Shown here: in pieces, positions 17,702 through 27,504 of the stretch
Layout: the number at the start of each line of letters is the position of its first letter
Position numbering within the stretch: position 1 is the first letter of the stretch
Notes under the pieces: generated by a model
What the model was told of the DNA's origin: nothing
The model's database searches: none
What the model saw: only the letters and a program-made list of their open reading frames with translations
Assembly: GCA_015075175.1 (NCBI GenBank)
Contig: JABTUV010000002.1
Location: 62,001 to 126,000, forward strand
DNA: 64,000 nucleotides
Direction: 5' to 3'
Source: a bacterium
Lineage (GTDB): Bacteria > Hinthialibacterota > Hinthialibacteria > H5-UNCL2
Program-made: the position numbers and the translations under genes

Positions 17702-19078
17702 TCAGACTACGGGCAGGAACGCGCCGTTTAACGTGATGTTGCGTTGGATCAGGGCGCGGGCGAGGTCGAGGGTGTCGAACGTGTCGTTGCTGTAGCCGGC
17801 CTCCAGGACCGTGTTGCCGCGGAGGTGCTTTTGGACGTACATGGCCAGGAGCATGTGGCGGAGCAGGTGGTTTTCCAGGATAGGAAACGGGCGGCCAGTC
17901 TCGTGGTTGCCGCCCTTGATCCGGACGAAGCGGTTCTCCCCGAAGTAGTCGTCGAGTTCCGGCGCCTTCTCCTCGTACTGTCTGGCCGCCAAGTGGGCCA
18001 ACTTCTCCACCAGTTCTTCCTTGCGGCCCGTCAGGCTCACGCCGAACCCCCGCAGGACATCCTTGAACGTGTTGACCGCCGCATTCTCCCGCAGGTAGTT
18101 ACCCACGCTGTATCGGTCCACCCGGCAGCCGGGGACGGCGGCCTGCGCCTTGCCGGGCTCGCGCTTCTTGCGGTAGTCAAGTGATGGGAACGCGATGCGG
18201 AACTGCTCGGTCGTCAGCATCTCATCTACCCGGGCGGGCGTGGTCCTGAAGCAGTACTGGCCCCCGCCCGTCCGCCAGCGTTCGGCGATCTCACGAGCCT
18301 TTGAGCGGGTCGAAAGCGCCTTGCCGATGTCGGGATGGAGGTGGATGACGCCTTGCCGGCATTCGCCCTGGTAGAGGATGCTGTCGCGCAGGTAGGTCGT
18401 TTGCGGTGGGTGTACGAGGGTGAAGTTCGGTATGCGGTCCGCCAGTCGCAGGCGGCCCTGTTCGTCCGTCACGCGAAGGAGGAAGTCAGTGGAGCGGAAA
18501 TTGACCACCGGCAGTCCCTCGCGGATGAGGACCTGCTCGTGGTCGGCGAAGTCGTCGAGCGACAGGATTTCGGAGAGGTCGTAGTTGTCGAAGTCGGCGT
18601 AGCCAGAGATCTTGACCCGTTTGTCGCGGGCCTTCACGAACGAGCGCTTGGCGTCGAAGTCGGGATGCGTGGCCCCGAGCAGCGTGTATGCGACCTTGCG
18701 GTCCCACGTTGCGCGCAGGCGCTGCTTGGCCAGGTCGAGGAGTTCGACGTAGGTCAGATGGGAGACGAAACGCACGCCATGATTGAGGTGCTCGACCAAC
18801 TGCTCGAAGGGACTCTTGCCCTGGTAGTAGCGGGCCTGAGTGATGGCGTCGGCGTTTTCGCAGTAGCCGAGTTGCTCGAGGTGGGGAAGTTTGACATCGG
18901 GGGAATTGAGGCGTTCAACGAAGGCCTCTTGGAGCGTCGAGGGATCCTCGAAGTTCCAGATGGGGTGGACGCCCTTCTCGAATACATCGGCCGCGGGGAT
19001 GTCCACACGCCCAACGGCCAACTGCAGGAACCGCGGTACGACCGGGTCCGGCTGGAAACTGAGATGATAGGTCTTCAT
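17702..19078 (-). CDS. Uncharacterised protein with a SAP-type nucleic-acid-binding motif
   Basis: 458 residues from the ATG at 19078, which has AAGGAGT 10 bases upstream. I do not recognise the overall family. Residues about 335-370 read TFKDVLRGFGVSLTGRKEEL and then VEKLAHL, the two-helix SAP pattern (bulky-Gly-turn-GRKxELVxRL) used for DNA or RNA binding. The rest is a mixed, well-formed globular protein with no membrane span, rich in aromatic and charged residues. The N-terminus opens MKTYHLSFQPDPVVPRFLQL. It is near a primase-polymerase gene and an integrase fragment, so a DNA-handling role in an accessory island is a reasonable guess only. Confidence 0.7.
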   Translation of the reverse strand: MKTYHLSFQPDPVVPRFLQLAVGRVDIPAADVFEKGVHPIWNFEDPSTLQEAFVERLNSPDVKLPHLEQLGYCENADAITQARYYQGKSPFEQLVEHLNHGVRFVSHLTYVELLDLAKQRLRATWDRKVAYTLLGATHPDFDAKRSFVKARDKRVKISGYADFDNYDLSEILSLDDFADHEQVLIREGLPVVNFRSTDFLLRVTDEQGRLRLADRIPNFTLVHPPQTTYLRDSILYQGECRQGVIHLHPDIGKALSTRSKAREIAERWRTGGGQYCFRTTPARVDEMLTTEQFRIAFPSLDYRKKREPGKAQAAVPGCRVDRYSVGNYLRENAAVNTFKDVLRGFGVSLTGRKEELVEKLAHLAARQYEEKAPELDDYFGENRFVRIKGGNHETGRPFPILENHLLRHMLLAMYVQKHLRGNTVLEAGYSNDTFDTLDLARALIQRNITLNGAFLPVV

Positions 19079-19274
19079 GGGTATGGTACTCCTTTCGCTA
19101 TCGAAGTGTGGTGGCGCTGCTTGGGCCACCTGCTTGAGTACAGAGGGAAGTCTGGTATTGAAGGAAATTGATCGCAAAGAACGATTGCACAAAATGGGTT
19201 CAGGAGAGCCGCATGAGGATGGCGCGTTCCTTCCACAGGTCCATTGCGTCGGAACGCGGGAACGAACCGCAACG

Positions 19275-20382
19275 TCAATATGTCAACAGTTCGATCAGCA
19301 AGAGAAGATCCTCTGCGTCGACGGTCCCGCTGGCGTTGATGTCGGCCTTGCGCGACGTTTCGTCGCTGCCCTGCCAGTGCAGGGAGAGTTCGAAGAGGTC
19401 CAGGAAGTCGAAGCGCCCGTCCTGCCGCACATCGCCCGGCCCGGCGGGCGTCGGAGTCGGCGTGGGGGCGTTGGGATCGAACTCGTAACAGCCCATGTCC
19501 TCCTGGCGGGGCCACTCGTCACCAACATCCGCGCGACCGTCAATGGGTACCTGACGCCCATCCAAATCCAAAATGGCTATGAGAATCGGTTGCTGATCGA
19601 TGACAGGAGAAAGTGGAGAAAGATGAAAGTCGCCACGCATGGGATCAACAAACAGCGGATCCGACGCGACCAGATTGATAAGCGCCAAATAGTTGCCCCA
19701 GACGCCGCTTTTGACATTCACGCAACTTGCCACGAATTCCAAGTCATTCGTGTTATCGTAGATATCCGCTCCGCGTCGTTTGGCCTCATTACCCCAGACA
19801 ATACACCCATAGTAATAGCCGGAGTTGTGTGCCCCGCCTCCGTCAAGCGACGCAACGTTGCCAGTAATGGTAAGCCTCTTGAGCTTTCCGGACATCGCAA
19901 CTCCGCCGCCAAACATGGCATAATTGCGATACACTAGGCAGGCCTCAGCCAATCCGTGGGGTTGAACGTTGCAGATACCGCCTCCCATGACTTCGGCCGT
20001 GTTGTCGTGGATCTTGCAGTGTCCAATCCAACTGGGATCTTCCGACAGCCCGTAAATGCCACCTCCGGCACTGGCCGCATAATTAGAGTGAATGTCGCAT
20101 TGTGCAATAACTACTTGCGCCCCATTTCCATTGATCCCCCCACCGTTGATGGCGCTGCCGTTTCTAATGGTGAAGCCATACACCCAAGCGGCTACTCCCT
20201 CCTGCCATCTTCCGTTTGTTTCATCGCCGCGGAATGTGACTACGCTGCCCTTGCGGCCGCCGTCAATCACAGTGGACCGAATGACGTCCCAACGAAACAT
20301 TGGCTCACTGCTCCAAGGGTCCACGAGTGAACGTAAGCTCACATTCTTACCATTCATGCCTATGTTCTCGTAGTATATTCTT
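19275..20382 (-). pseudogene. Secreted beta-helix protein with C-terminal dockerin-like module, 5'-truncated
   Basis: The recognisable protein begins abruptly at RIYYENIG (codon at about 20381) and lacks the signal peptide and first turns of the helix. About 370 residues remain. They show beta-helix repeats (SAINGGGINGNGAQ, SAGGGIYG, VMGGGICN, FGGGVAM), the block DPLFVDPMRGDFHLSPLSP seen in choice-of-anchor beta-helix proteins, a TPTPTP linker and two dockerin-like loops (VRQDGRFDFLDLFELSLHW, INASGTVDAEDLLLLIELL). The open frame extends another 57 codons upstream, but those lie in the adjoining inverted-repeat element. The truncation point coincides with the element's end, so the gene was probably cut by its insertion or by a rearrangement. 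Confidence 0.75.
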
Positions 20383-20832
20383 AACCGTCCGGTGAAGTAC
20401 ATCCTGGGGAGGCAGGGGCTGGAGCGGTCGTGGCGCCAGCCGTCATGGAAGCCTGTCAGGTTGAAGATTCGGAATCGTTGAAGGAAAAGGAGGCAGAAGG
20501 AGTCCCGTCGTCGAGCTTCAGCCGTCGATCTGTCCCGCCGCGACAGGAACATGCGGCGTTTCCGGTTTCCAGTGCCCCGCGCAAGAGTTCTTCAATCTGG
20601 CTCTGCAAGTGCGAAGGTATGCGGCCCAGCACGTCGCAGGTAAGCGAAGCGGTTCGATAACCATGCCGCCGACGGGTGACCATCGACGGCTGACCGCGAC
20701 GCCAGGCGGACCTCCTGCACCTCTTGCCTACAACGATTCCTGAACCTTCAATCTGACAGGCTTCCATGACGGTTGGCGCCACGACCGCTCCAGCCCCCTG
20801 CCTTCCCCAGGAAGTACTTCACCGGACGGTTA
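20383..20832. mobile_element. 450-bp MITE-like element with ~150-bp inverted-repeat arms
   Basis: The arms at 20383-20529 and 20681-20832 are reverse complements of each other. The outer ~105 bp (20383-20487 against about 20728-20832) are about 93% identical; the inner parts are more diverged, and about 150 bp of unrelated sequence lies between. Each arm starts TAACCGTCCGGTGAAGTAC. No complete transposase is encoded; frames inside are short. One end abuts the truncated beta-helix gene and the other lies 32 bp before the primase-operon start. It may be a non-autonomous element, the fused ends of a larger one, or a structured RNA locus. Confidence 0.65.
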
Positions 20833-20863
20833 CTACAGGTGAAAGGAGGTAGACGAAACGAAA

Positions 20864-21202
20864 ATGGAGACAGAAAGACAACAAGGCAAGGGGATCGAGT
20901 ATTACGCCGCGTTGTATCGCAGCATCCGAGAGGGGGTTGCCAGTGACGAAGCGGCGCTGGGCATCTTTGCCGGGATGGTGTACGGCATGGCGAACCATTC
21001 GGAGCCAGGAGAGAGGTCGGACCGGCCGGAAGTGAATGGGTATCCGGCAACGGACCGGCAGGTTGCGTACCTGCGAAGGCTGGGCGTGGAACCCAGGGAA
21101 GGCATGAGCAAGGAAGAGACCTCCAGGCTTCTGGATCAGTTGCTGGAGAACCGGCAGGAGGCTGCGGGTTATCAGAGTTTTCCGGCGGAAGCGGTCGAGT
21201 AA
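20864..21202 (+). CDS. Small protein with helical DNA-metabolism-associated motif, partner of the primase
   Basis: 112 residues; AAAGGAGGT lies 13 bases upstream of the ATG. The C-terminal half reads ATDRQVAYLRRLGVEPREGM and then SKEETSRLLDQLLE. This resembles the short ATxKQxxYLxxLG...LTKxxASxLI helical unit found in phage and plasmid replication or recombination proteins. It is followed after 7 bp by the primase-polymerase gene, so the two are co-transcribed. No catalytic motif is seen. Confidence 0.6.
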   Translation: METERQQGKGIEYYAALYRSIREGVASDEAALGIFAGMVYGMANHSEPGERSDRPEVNGYPATDRQVAYLRRLGVEPREGMSKEETSRLLDQLLENRQEAAGYQSFPAEAVE

Positions 21203-21209
21203 GTGAAGC

Positions 21210-22280
21210 ATGGACAGGTTGAGAAGCAGGGTTTCCCGGGCGGAGGGGGTCCGCCTGATGCGGGAGTTGTTCGTCTCGCGGGCGGACGTCTTCGCGGTGC
21301 AGGTGAGGCGGGGAACGGGATGGGGCTATCAACCTGTCCGTCGAAGTTTGACGGACGAGGACCTTCTGGACCATCTGGAGGGGGAGATCACGCTGGGCGT
21401 CTATCCGGCGTTATCGGAGACGCGGTGGCTCTGCATCGACATCGACAGCCGGGACCCGGCGGTCGTGGGTGCGGTAGGGAGCGCGTTCGAGGCGCGGCGT
21501 ATTCCATTCTACCTGGAGGATTCGGGGAACAAGGGCCGGCACGTCTGGGTGTTCTGGGAAAGGCCCCTGGCGAACCGCAAGGCCCGCGAGATCGGCCGGT
21601 CGCTCGGGGCGGAGCATGAGATCTTCCCCAAGCAGGACCGGGTTGTGGAGGGCCGCCTGGGGAGTCTTCTCAAACTTCCCTTGGGGATTCATCGGACTAC
21701 CGGGCGCCGCTGCGTGTTTGTGGACTCGGAGCTGCGGCCTTATGCGGGTCAATTGGCCTTCCTGAAGACGATCAAGCGCGTGGATGGCGAGCGCCTCTGG
21801 AAACGCCTGGGATGCGACATCGGAAGAAAACGGACGCGAACTCAGCCGTTGACGACCGAACCGCTGGTTGAACCGGCAGTCATGCGGCCGTGCGTGCGGC
21901 GGCTGCTCTGCCGGGGTGTGGAGCGTGGCATGAGAAACAGAACCGGGCACGCGATCGCCTCGGAATTGCACCGGGTCGGAGTGGACAAAGAGACTGGGGT
22001 GGGCATCATGGCGGGCTGGAACGCAAGGAACCGACCGCCGCTGCCGTCGGGGGAGTTGGCGGCGGTCCTCGACTCGGCGTATGCGGAGTTGTACCGGTAC
22101 GGGTGCGGGGCGGGGAGCCTCTTGCGTTCGGTATCAAATTGCAGCGGGCCGGAGGATTGCGAGTTCTTTCAGCGACCTGGCGACCCCGAAGGAAAGCGAT
22201 TACCAGTGGTTGGCTCGGACGATCAGGAACAGGCCAAGAAGAGCCGGGATGGCGACCAGGTTGACGGCAAACAACCGTAG
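21210..22280 (+). CDS. Archaeo-eukaryotic primase (PrimPol) superfamily protein with Cys-rich C-terminus
   Basis: 356 residues. The catalytic triad of motifs is present: D77-x-D79 (WLCIDIDS), the histidine H111 in NKGRHVWVFWE, and D143 in EIFPKQDR. The order and surrounding sequence (LTDEDLLDHLEGEITLGVYP, LGSLLKLPLGIHR) match the AEP group seen in TOTE conflict systems and CRISPR- or element-linked primase-polymerases. The C-terminal domain resembles PriCT (GMRNRTGHAIASELHRVG, MAGWNARNRPPLP). Four cysteines (C228, C299, C311, C317) are spaced like a primase Fe-S or zinc site. It should make primers or copy short DNA. No helicase, nuclease or Cas genes adjoin it. Confidence 0.82.
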   Translation: MDRLRSRVSRAEGVRLMRELFVSRADVFAVQVRRGTGWGYQPVRRSLTDEDLLDHLEGEITLGVYPALSETRWLCIDIDSRDPAVVGAVGSAFEARRIPFYLEDSGNKGRHVWVFWERPLANRKAREIGRSLGAEHEIFPKQDRVVEGRLGSLLKLPLGIHRTTGRRCVFVDSELRPYAGQLAFLKTIKRVDGERLWKRLGCDIGRKRTRTQPLTTEPLVEPAVMRPCVRRLLCRGVERGMRNRTGHAIASELHRVGVDKETGVGIMAGWNARNRPPLPSGELAAVLDSAYAELYRYGCGAGSLLRSVSNCSGPEDCEFFQRPGDPEGKRLPVVGSDDQEQAKKSRDGDQVDGKQP

Positions 22281-22394
22281 CGGGTTGATGGGCACGAACG
22301 CTCCCCATTCGCCCCAGCCGGTCCCCTGCGGGGAATGAAGGCGGCCCTCCAGGTTGGCCAGGCGAAACATCCAGATGCCGTTCAGGGCCATCAA
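22200..22394 (-). CDS. Possible small membrane protein or gene fragment
   Basis: A minus-strand frame (extendable without an ATG to about 22460) encodes two hydrophobic segments: LPAWFAATLALMALNGIWMF and LRLFAVNLVAIPALLGLFLI. Between them lies a loop with PQGTGWGEWGAFVPINP. The 3' end overlaps the primase gene's last 80 bases antisense. The residue pattern looks like real membrane coding sequence, but there is no convincing start or ribosome site. It may be the tail of a disrupted gene. Confidence 0.35.
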   Translation of the reverse strand: MMALNGIWMFRLANLEGRLHSPQGTGWGEWGAFVPINPLRLFAVNLVAIPALLGLFLIVRANHW

Positions 22395-22607
22395 CGCGAG
22401 GGTAGCCGCAAACCAGGCCGGAAGACCGTCGAGGTTCTCCTCCCTATTTGCCCCTTGTTCTCCAGGGTAGCTTCATGGTTGACAACGATGCCCTCAAAGC
22501 GAGAAGCTACTGCGGTTAATCGATGTCTTTTGCAGAGGTCGGGCTCTCTTTCATCGTGCTGTCCGAGTTCAATTCCCGCCCTGTGCTCCAGAGGCGCGAA
22601 TTCGCGG

Positions 22608-22613
22608 TATAAT
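22608..22613 (+). promoter_or_regulatory. Candidate -10 box of the triple-FGE gene
   Basis: TATAAT 25 bases before the ATG at 22639. The expected -35 position has no good match, so this is a weak promoter call. Confidence 0.35.
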
Positions 22614-22638
22614 GTGTCCTGCAAGTCGAGGAATGCAT

Positions 22639-25600
22639 ATGAAACGCACATTGCCCTTGCTTCCGGTCTTAATGGTCCTTGTACTCTGGTGCCTTCCCGT
22701 GGCGTACCCCGACGGTCGTATCGATAGCGACGATCTGCTCAACGTGGCCGAGAACTGGCAAAGGACGGGCGGGGGGCCGGGGGACTTCACGGGCGATGGA
22801 GTGGTCGATCAGGCGGATCTCCTGTACATCATTCAGTGCTGGAAGCAAGCCACGAGCCCGACGTCCACGCCGACCTTTACGTTCACTCCCACAGGTACGG
22901 GCACGGATATATCGACCTTTACACCGACGATAACCGCGACATGGACCGGCACGTCCACCCGGACATCCACTCCGACAATCACGCTTACGTCAACGCCAAC
23001 CCCCACGGCCACGCCGGAGGAGATTATCATCGACATCCCGGGACTGCCGGAGGATGCGACTCCGCTCATCCTCGTGCGGATTCCCGCCGGAGAGTTCCTG
23101 ATGGGGCGCTATCCCGGCGAGCAGGACAGCCAGGACTACGAAGACCCGCAGCACTACGTGGACATTGGCTACGACTTCTACATCGGCAAGTACGAAATCA
23201 CCAAGGCGCAATGGGAAGCGATCATGGGCACGACGCCCTGGTCCGGGAAGAATTACATCCTCGACCACCCGGACAGCCCGGCTGTATACGTTTCCTGGAA
23301 TGATATCCGCAACGCTGCGGGCTCGACCGGCTGAACGCGCTCGATGGAATCTTCCGCCTACCAAGTGAAACCGAATGGGAATACGCATGCCGTGCGGGTA
23401 CTCAGACACGCTTCTACTGGGGCGACGACCCGGATGGTATCCACCGCAACGACTATGCCTGGACCTACAGCCACACCGCGAACATCGGCGAGAACTGGGC
23501 CCATGTCGTGGGCCTCAAGTTGCCCAACGCCTTTGGCCTCTTCGATATGAGCGGCAACGTGGCGGAGTGGTGCGAGGATTGGGTGAACGACCGTTACAAT
23601 GGGGCTCCGACTGACGGCAGCCCATGGACAATGGGCAACGGCGCGGGCCGGATCGTGCGTGGTGGGGGTGTTTACGTCGATTTGGATGACGTACGCTCGG
23701 CGGCACGGGCCGCCTACACGCCGGATTCCTATGGCCACCCACTCGGTCTCCGGGTGGTGCGAAGTCTGGAATCGGCAGTCGCCCACGTGGATTCCGCCAC
23801 CATCGGCGCCTTTTTGCCGCCGTCCGTGACGCAGAGGCTCTCCACGTCCAACGGCGGGATGCTGACCGGTTCCGGCACGGGTGCGGTTGGATACCATTGG
23901 ATCACGGAGAAGGATGGTGTGTCCGTGCACGACAGCGGTCCACTCGCCGCGTCGATGGTGGACGGACAGGCGACGCTCCATCTCTACCACGGTTTTCCGA
24001 CCGCGCTTTCCGGACTATACGAGTCCTTCATCCGAATCACCAGCCAATCACCGTACCTGGAATCGCCGAGAGCGAGCTACACGGTGCAGGACACCACGGC
24101 GCTCGTGGGTTACGTCTCGCTGAACGTCTTCTCTCCCCTCACCCAACTCCGGGGCGCGAAAGTCTCGAACAACGGCGCGGTCTACGGCTTCGACCACGGC
24201 CGGGTGGATTACCACTGGACGACTGAGAGAGACGGCGTGGTCGTGCATGACAGCGGGCCTCTCTCGGTGGTCATGAAGTACGGCGCCGCAGCCATCCCTG
24301 CGTACGACGGGTTCCCCACCAACGTGGCAGGACACTACACCTCCCATATCCGAGTCACCAGCCAGTCACCCGAGTGGGTGTCGCTCAACGCGGACTACTC
24401 GGTCATCTCGTTCGAGGGCGAAGGAGTCACTATCGACCTTCCGGGCCTGCCGGCCGACGCCACGCCGCTCGTGCTGGTCAAGATCCCCGCAGGCAGCTTC
24501 ATGATGGGACGATACCCGGGAGAGAACGAAAGCCGCGCGAACGAGGATCCCCAGCACCGGGTAGACATCGGCTACGACTTCTATATCGGCAAGTACGAGA
24601 TCACCAAGGCGCAATGGCAGACCATGATGGGTACCGCGCCTTGGGTGGGCGGCGCAACGTCTACCTCCCTCGTTCCGAATGCTGCGGCGAACTGGATCTC
24701 ATGGAACTCCATCCGGGAGCCGGGTGGATTTCTGGACAAGATTAATGCCCTGGGTCAAGGGATCTTCCGCCTGCCCAGCGAAGCGGAGTGGGAGTACGCC
24801 TGTCGTGCCTGCACCACGACGTCCTATTACTGGGGCGACAGCCCGATGCCGTTGAATGACTATGCGTGGTTCAGACCTCTACCCGGTCTCGGGCCGCAAG
24901 GTGATGAAAGAGACAGTCCGACGGTCGTTGGACTCAAGCTTCCCAATCCCTTCGGACTCTACGACATCATCGGGAACGCGGAGGAATGGTGCGAGGACTG
25001 GTGGAACACCGGCTACCAGGGAGCGCCCACGGATGGAAGCGCGTGGCGGGTGGGCGACGACGGAAACCGGATTGCACGAGGTGGTGGTGTGTTATCCACG
25101 TACTCGGATTGCCGCTCGGCATACCGACACTGGCGGGCTCCGGGAAGCCTCGAATACTGGGATACGGGCGGAAGAGTTTTCGGGTTCCGGATCGTGCGCA
25201 CGGTGGAGTCGGCCACGGCGAACGTGGATTCCGTGTCGGTTGGCTCGTTTGCGCCCCCGGTTCTGAACCAGAGGGATACCACTTCCAACGAAGGCATGTT
25301 GCATGGTCAGGGTACAGGCGCGGTCGGCTACCATTGGCTTACGTACAAGGACGGCCAGTTCTTGCACGACAGCGGCCCGTTTGTCGTCTCGATGGCGGAT
25401 GGACAAGCAACCATTCCGCCGTACGACCTTTTCCCGACGGCTTTGCCAGGCGATTATGAGTCCGTCATTGAAGTAACCAGCCAGTCTCTCCGCCTGCATT
25501 CCGCGACGGCCAGCTATACCGTGCTCCCGACCACCGGTACGGTCGATTCCATCTCGATCAGCCTCTTTTCCCCTCTCACCACGCTGCAGGGCAACCCTGT

Positions 25601-26627
25601 GGCGAACTACGGCAGCTTTTCGGGGTCCGGCCACGGGGCCGTCGAATACCACTGGCTTACCGAGAGGGACGGCGCGTTCGCGCACGACAGCGGCCCGCTC
25701 ACGGTTCAGATGATCGACGGCGAGGCGGATATTCCAACCTACGCAGGTTTCCCCACGGATGCAACCGGCCACTACGAATCGTACATTTGGGTCACCAGTC
25801 AGAAACCGGAAATGGTGTCGCTCACCGCGGATTACTCGGTGATTTCCACGGCAGGTCAGAACGAGATCGTGATCCACCTGCCCGGCCTGCCGGCCGACGC
25901 CACGCCCCTTGTTATGGTCAGAATCCCCGCCGGCAGCTTCATGATGGGAAGGTACCCTTGGGAGGTGGACGCCAATTCGAACGAGGCTCCTCAGCACCGG
26001 GTAGATATCGGTTACGACTTCTACATCGGGAAATACGAAATCACCAAGGCGCAGTGGCAGGCAATCATGGGGACGACGCCGTGGGTGGGCCAGGGCACGG
26101 GCTGGAATATTGGCCCCCAAAGCCCCGCGACCTACGTCTCCTGGGATGATATTCGCGGTGCAAGCGGTTTTCTGGACAAGCTCAACGCTCTCGGACAGGG
26201 AAGGTTCCGGTTGCCCAGCGAGGCGGAGTGGGAATATGCCTGCCGCGCCTGCACCCCGACGCGCTACTATTGGGGCGATGATCCAGGCGACAAGCACGTC
26301 GGCGCATACGCGTGGTACGTCGGGAACCATTTCGAGGACGGTGAGTTTGGACCGCACAACGTGGGACAGAAGATCCCCAATAATTTTGCACTCTTCGACA
26401 TGAGCGGCAATGTTGCAGAATGGTGCGAGGATTGGTGGAACCGCAATTATCAGAACGCACCCGCGGATGGAAGCGCCTGGACATCCGAGACTCTACGAAA
26501 CATGTATCGGGAGGATTCTTCACGATATCGCCAGCCTTGGTCGATCCGCAAGGCGCCTGACAGCAGCAGTGGATCCCCTTCCTCGGCTGGCAGGCTTCCG
26601 TGCGTCGTGCTTTCTGTTATACAGTAA
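22639..26627 (+). CDS. Giant secreted protein with dockerin-like module and three FGE/sulfatase-modifying-factor domains (frameshifted)
   Basis: About 1,330 residues if one missing base is restored near 23320 (GGGG read as GGG). Start ATG at 22639 with GAGGA upstream. Order: signal peptide; two dockerin-like loops (DGRIDSDDLLNVAENW, DGVVDQADLLYIIQCW); a Thr/Pro-rich linker; FGE-like domain 1; paired beta-sandwich repeats; FGE domain 2; two more repeats; FGE domain 3. Each FGE unit opens I-PGLP-DATPL and has RIPAG-F-MGRYP, GYDFYIGKYEITKAQW, FRLPSE-EWEYACRA and GNVAEWCEDW. The third unit ends in scrambled sequence, suggesting further indels. Such domains on surface proteins are usually binding or structural C-type-lectin-like folds, not active FGE. 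Confidence 0.8.
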
Positions 26628-26653
26628 TTACGTGAATATCTGCTCCAACCTGA

Positions 26654-27343
26654 AGGTGTCCAACAGTAAAAGGGAGACTTCGTCTGTACGACGAGGAATA
26701 CGGAAATCCCGTGTTGGAAGTCCATCGGGTACTCGACTTCCTGGAGTGGCTGGTGGCCAACAAGAAATGGAACTACCTTGCCGCCGGCGTGGCCCTCCAG
26801 GGACTCGCCGGGCTTCAACTGCAGGAGGCCTTGAGGCTCCGTTGGGGAAACGTGGACTTCGACAACTGCACGATCACCATCGAGGGTGAAGTCAAGAACC
26901 GGTATCGCATTCGCCGGATACCGGTGTGCAGCGTGGTCCTCTGGCTGCTGAAGTGGCATCGGCGCAGTTTCGAGGTCAGGACTCCCAACAACAACAGGGT
27001 GCTCCGCCACTACCAGCGCTACGAGGGCTATTCGGATGCGGTCAGGAAGGCGCTTGCACTTTGGGACCCCAAGGTTGTGCTCAAGCCCAAGGATCTGCGC
27101 AATACCCTGCAGACCGCCGCCATTGACGGTGGGTGGTACGACTACTACCTCAAGCGCTATGTTGGCCACGCGCCGACCACGATTGGCGAGAAGCACTATT
27201 TCGGAGATCAGGGCAGGCGCCTCACCCCGCTGTTTCAGGAGAAGGTGGTGAAGAACATCGAGGTCGAAATTTCGACCTGGGAAGCGCCGGAACCCTCACT
27301 GATCCTTCCCGGACCTCGGTTGGTCAAGAGGCAGGAAGCTTGA
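26654..27343 (+). pseudogene. Degenerate tyrosine-recombinase (integrase) C-terminal fragment
   Basis: The frame starts right after a stop at 26651 and has no N-terminal core-binding domain; a coding-like upstream phrase (NLKVSNSK) lies in another frame, implying truncation plus an indel. The catalytic region is recognisable: GLAGLQLQEALRLRWGNVD (box I, but the catalytic Arg is Gln), EVKNRYRIRRIPV (beta-hairpin Lys present), KDLRNTLQT (box II Arg present, His replaced by Lys), YVGHAPTT (His present) and HYFG (nucleophile Tyr). It lies 160 bp from the 3' end of tRNA-Gln, where an integrase would be expected. The Gln may be normal for this subfamily, which I recall from planctomycete-type genomes, so inactivity is not certain. 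Confidence 0.65.
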
Positions 27344-27402
27344 CGGCCGATGCTAACGCAGCATGGTTTGGGGGCCTCATGCCGCCCCTGGTGCCGATTC
27401 GC

Positions 27403-27430
27403 ATTGCACGAATTGCACGAGGTTGCACGA
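27403..27430 (+). repeat. Three direct repeats of TTGCACGA
   Basis: ATTGCACGA at 27403-27411 and 27412-27420, then TTGCACGA at 27423-27430, i.e. 9- and 10-bp spacing. They lie between the integrase fragment and the 3' end of tRNA-Gln, where arm-type recombinase or excisionase sites usually are. Confidence 0.55.
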
Positions 27431-27504
27431 AAAGCGGGGCTTAGGGGTTCCGTAAGTGGTTTCTGGAAAATGGCGAAAGAGGCTGTAATTGCATAACTTG
27501 CGAG

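Noticed and set aside
20383-20832. Retron or group II intron
   Set aside because: No reverse transcriptase, no domain V or msr/msd-like features; the structure is simply two long inverted arms.
22639-26627. Diversity-generating retroelement target
   Set aside because: The fold fits, but no reverse transcriptase, accessory gene or A-biased template/variable repeat pair is present in the window.
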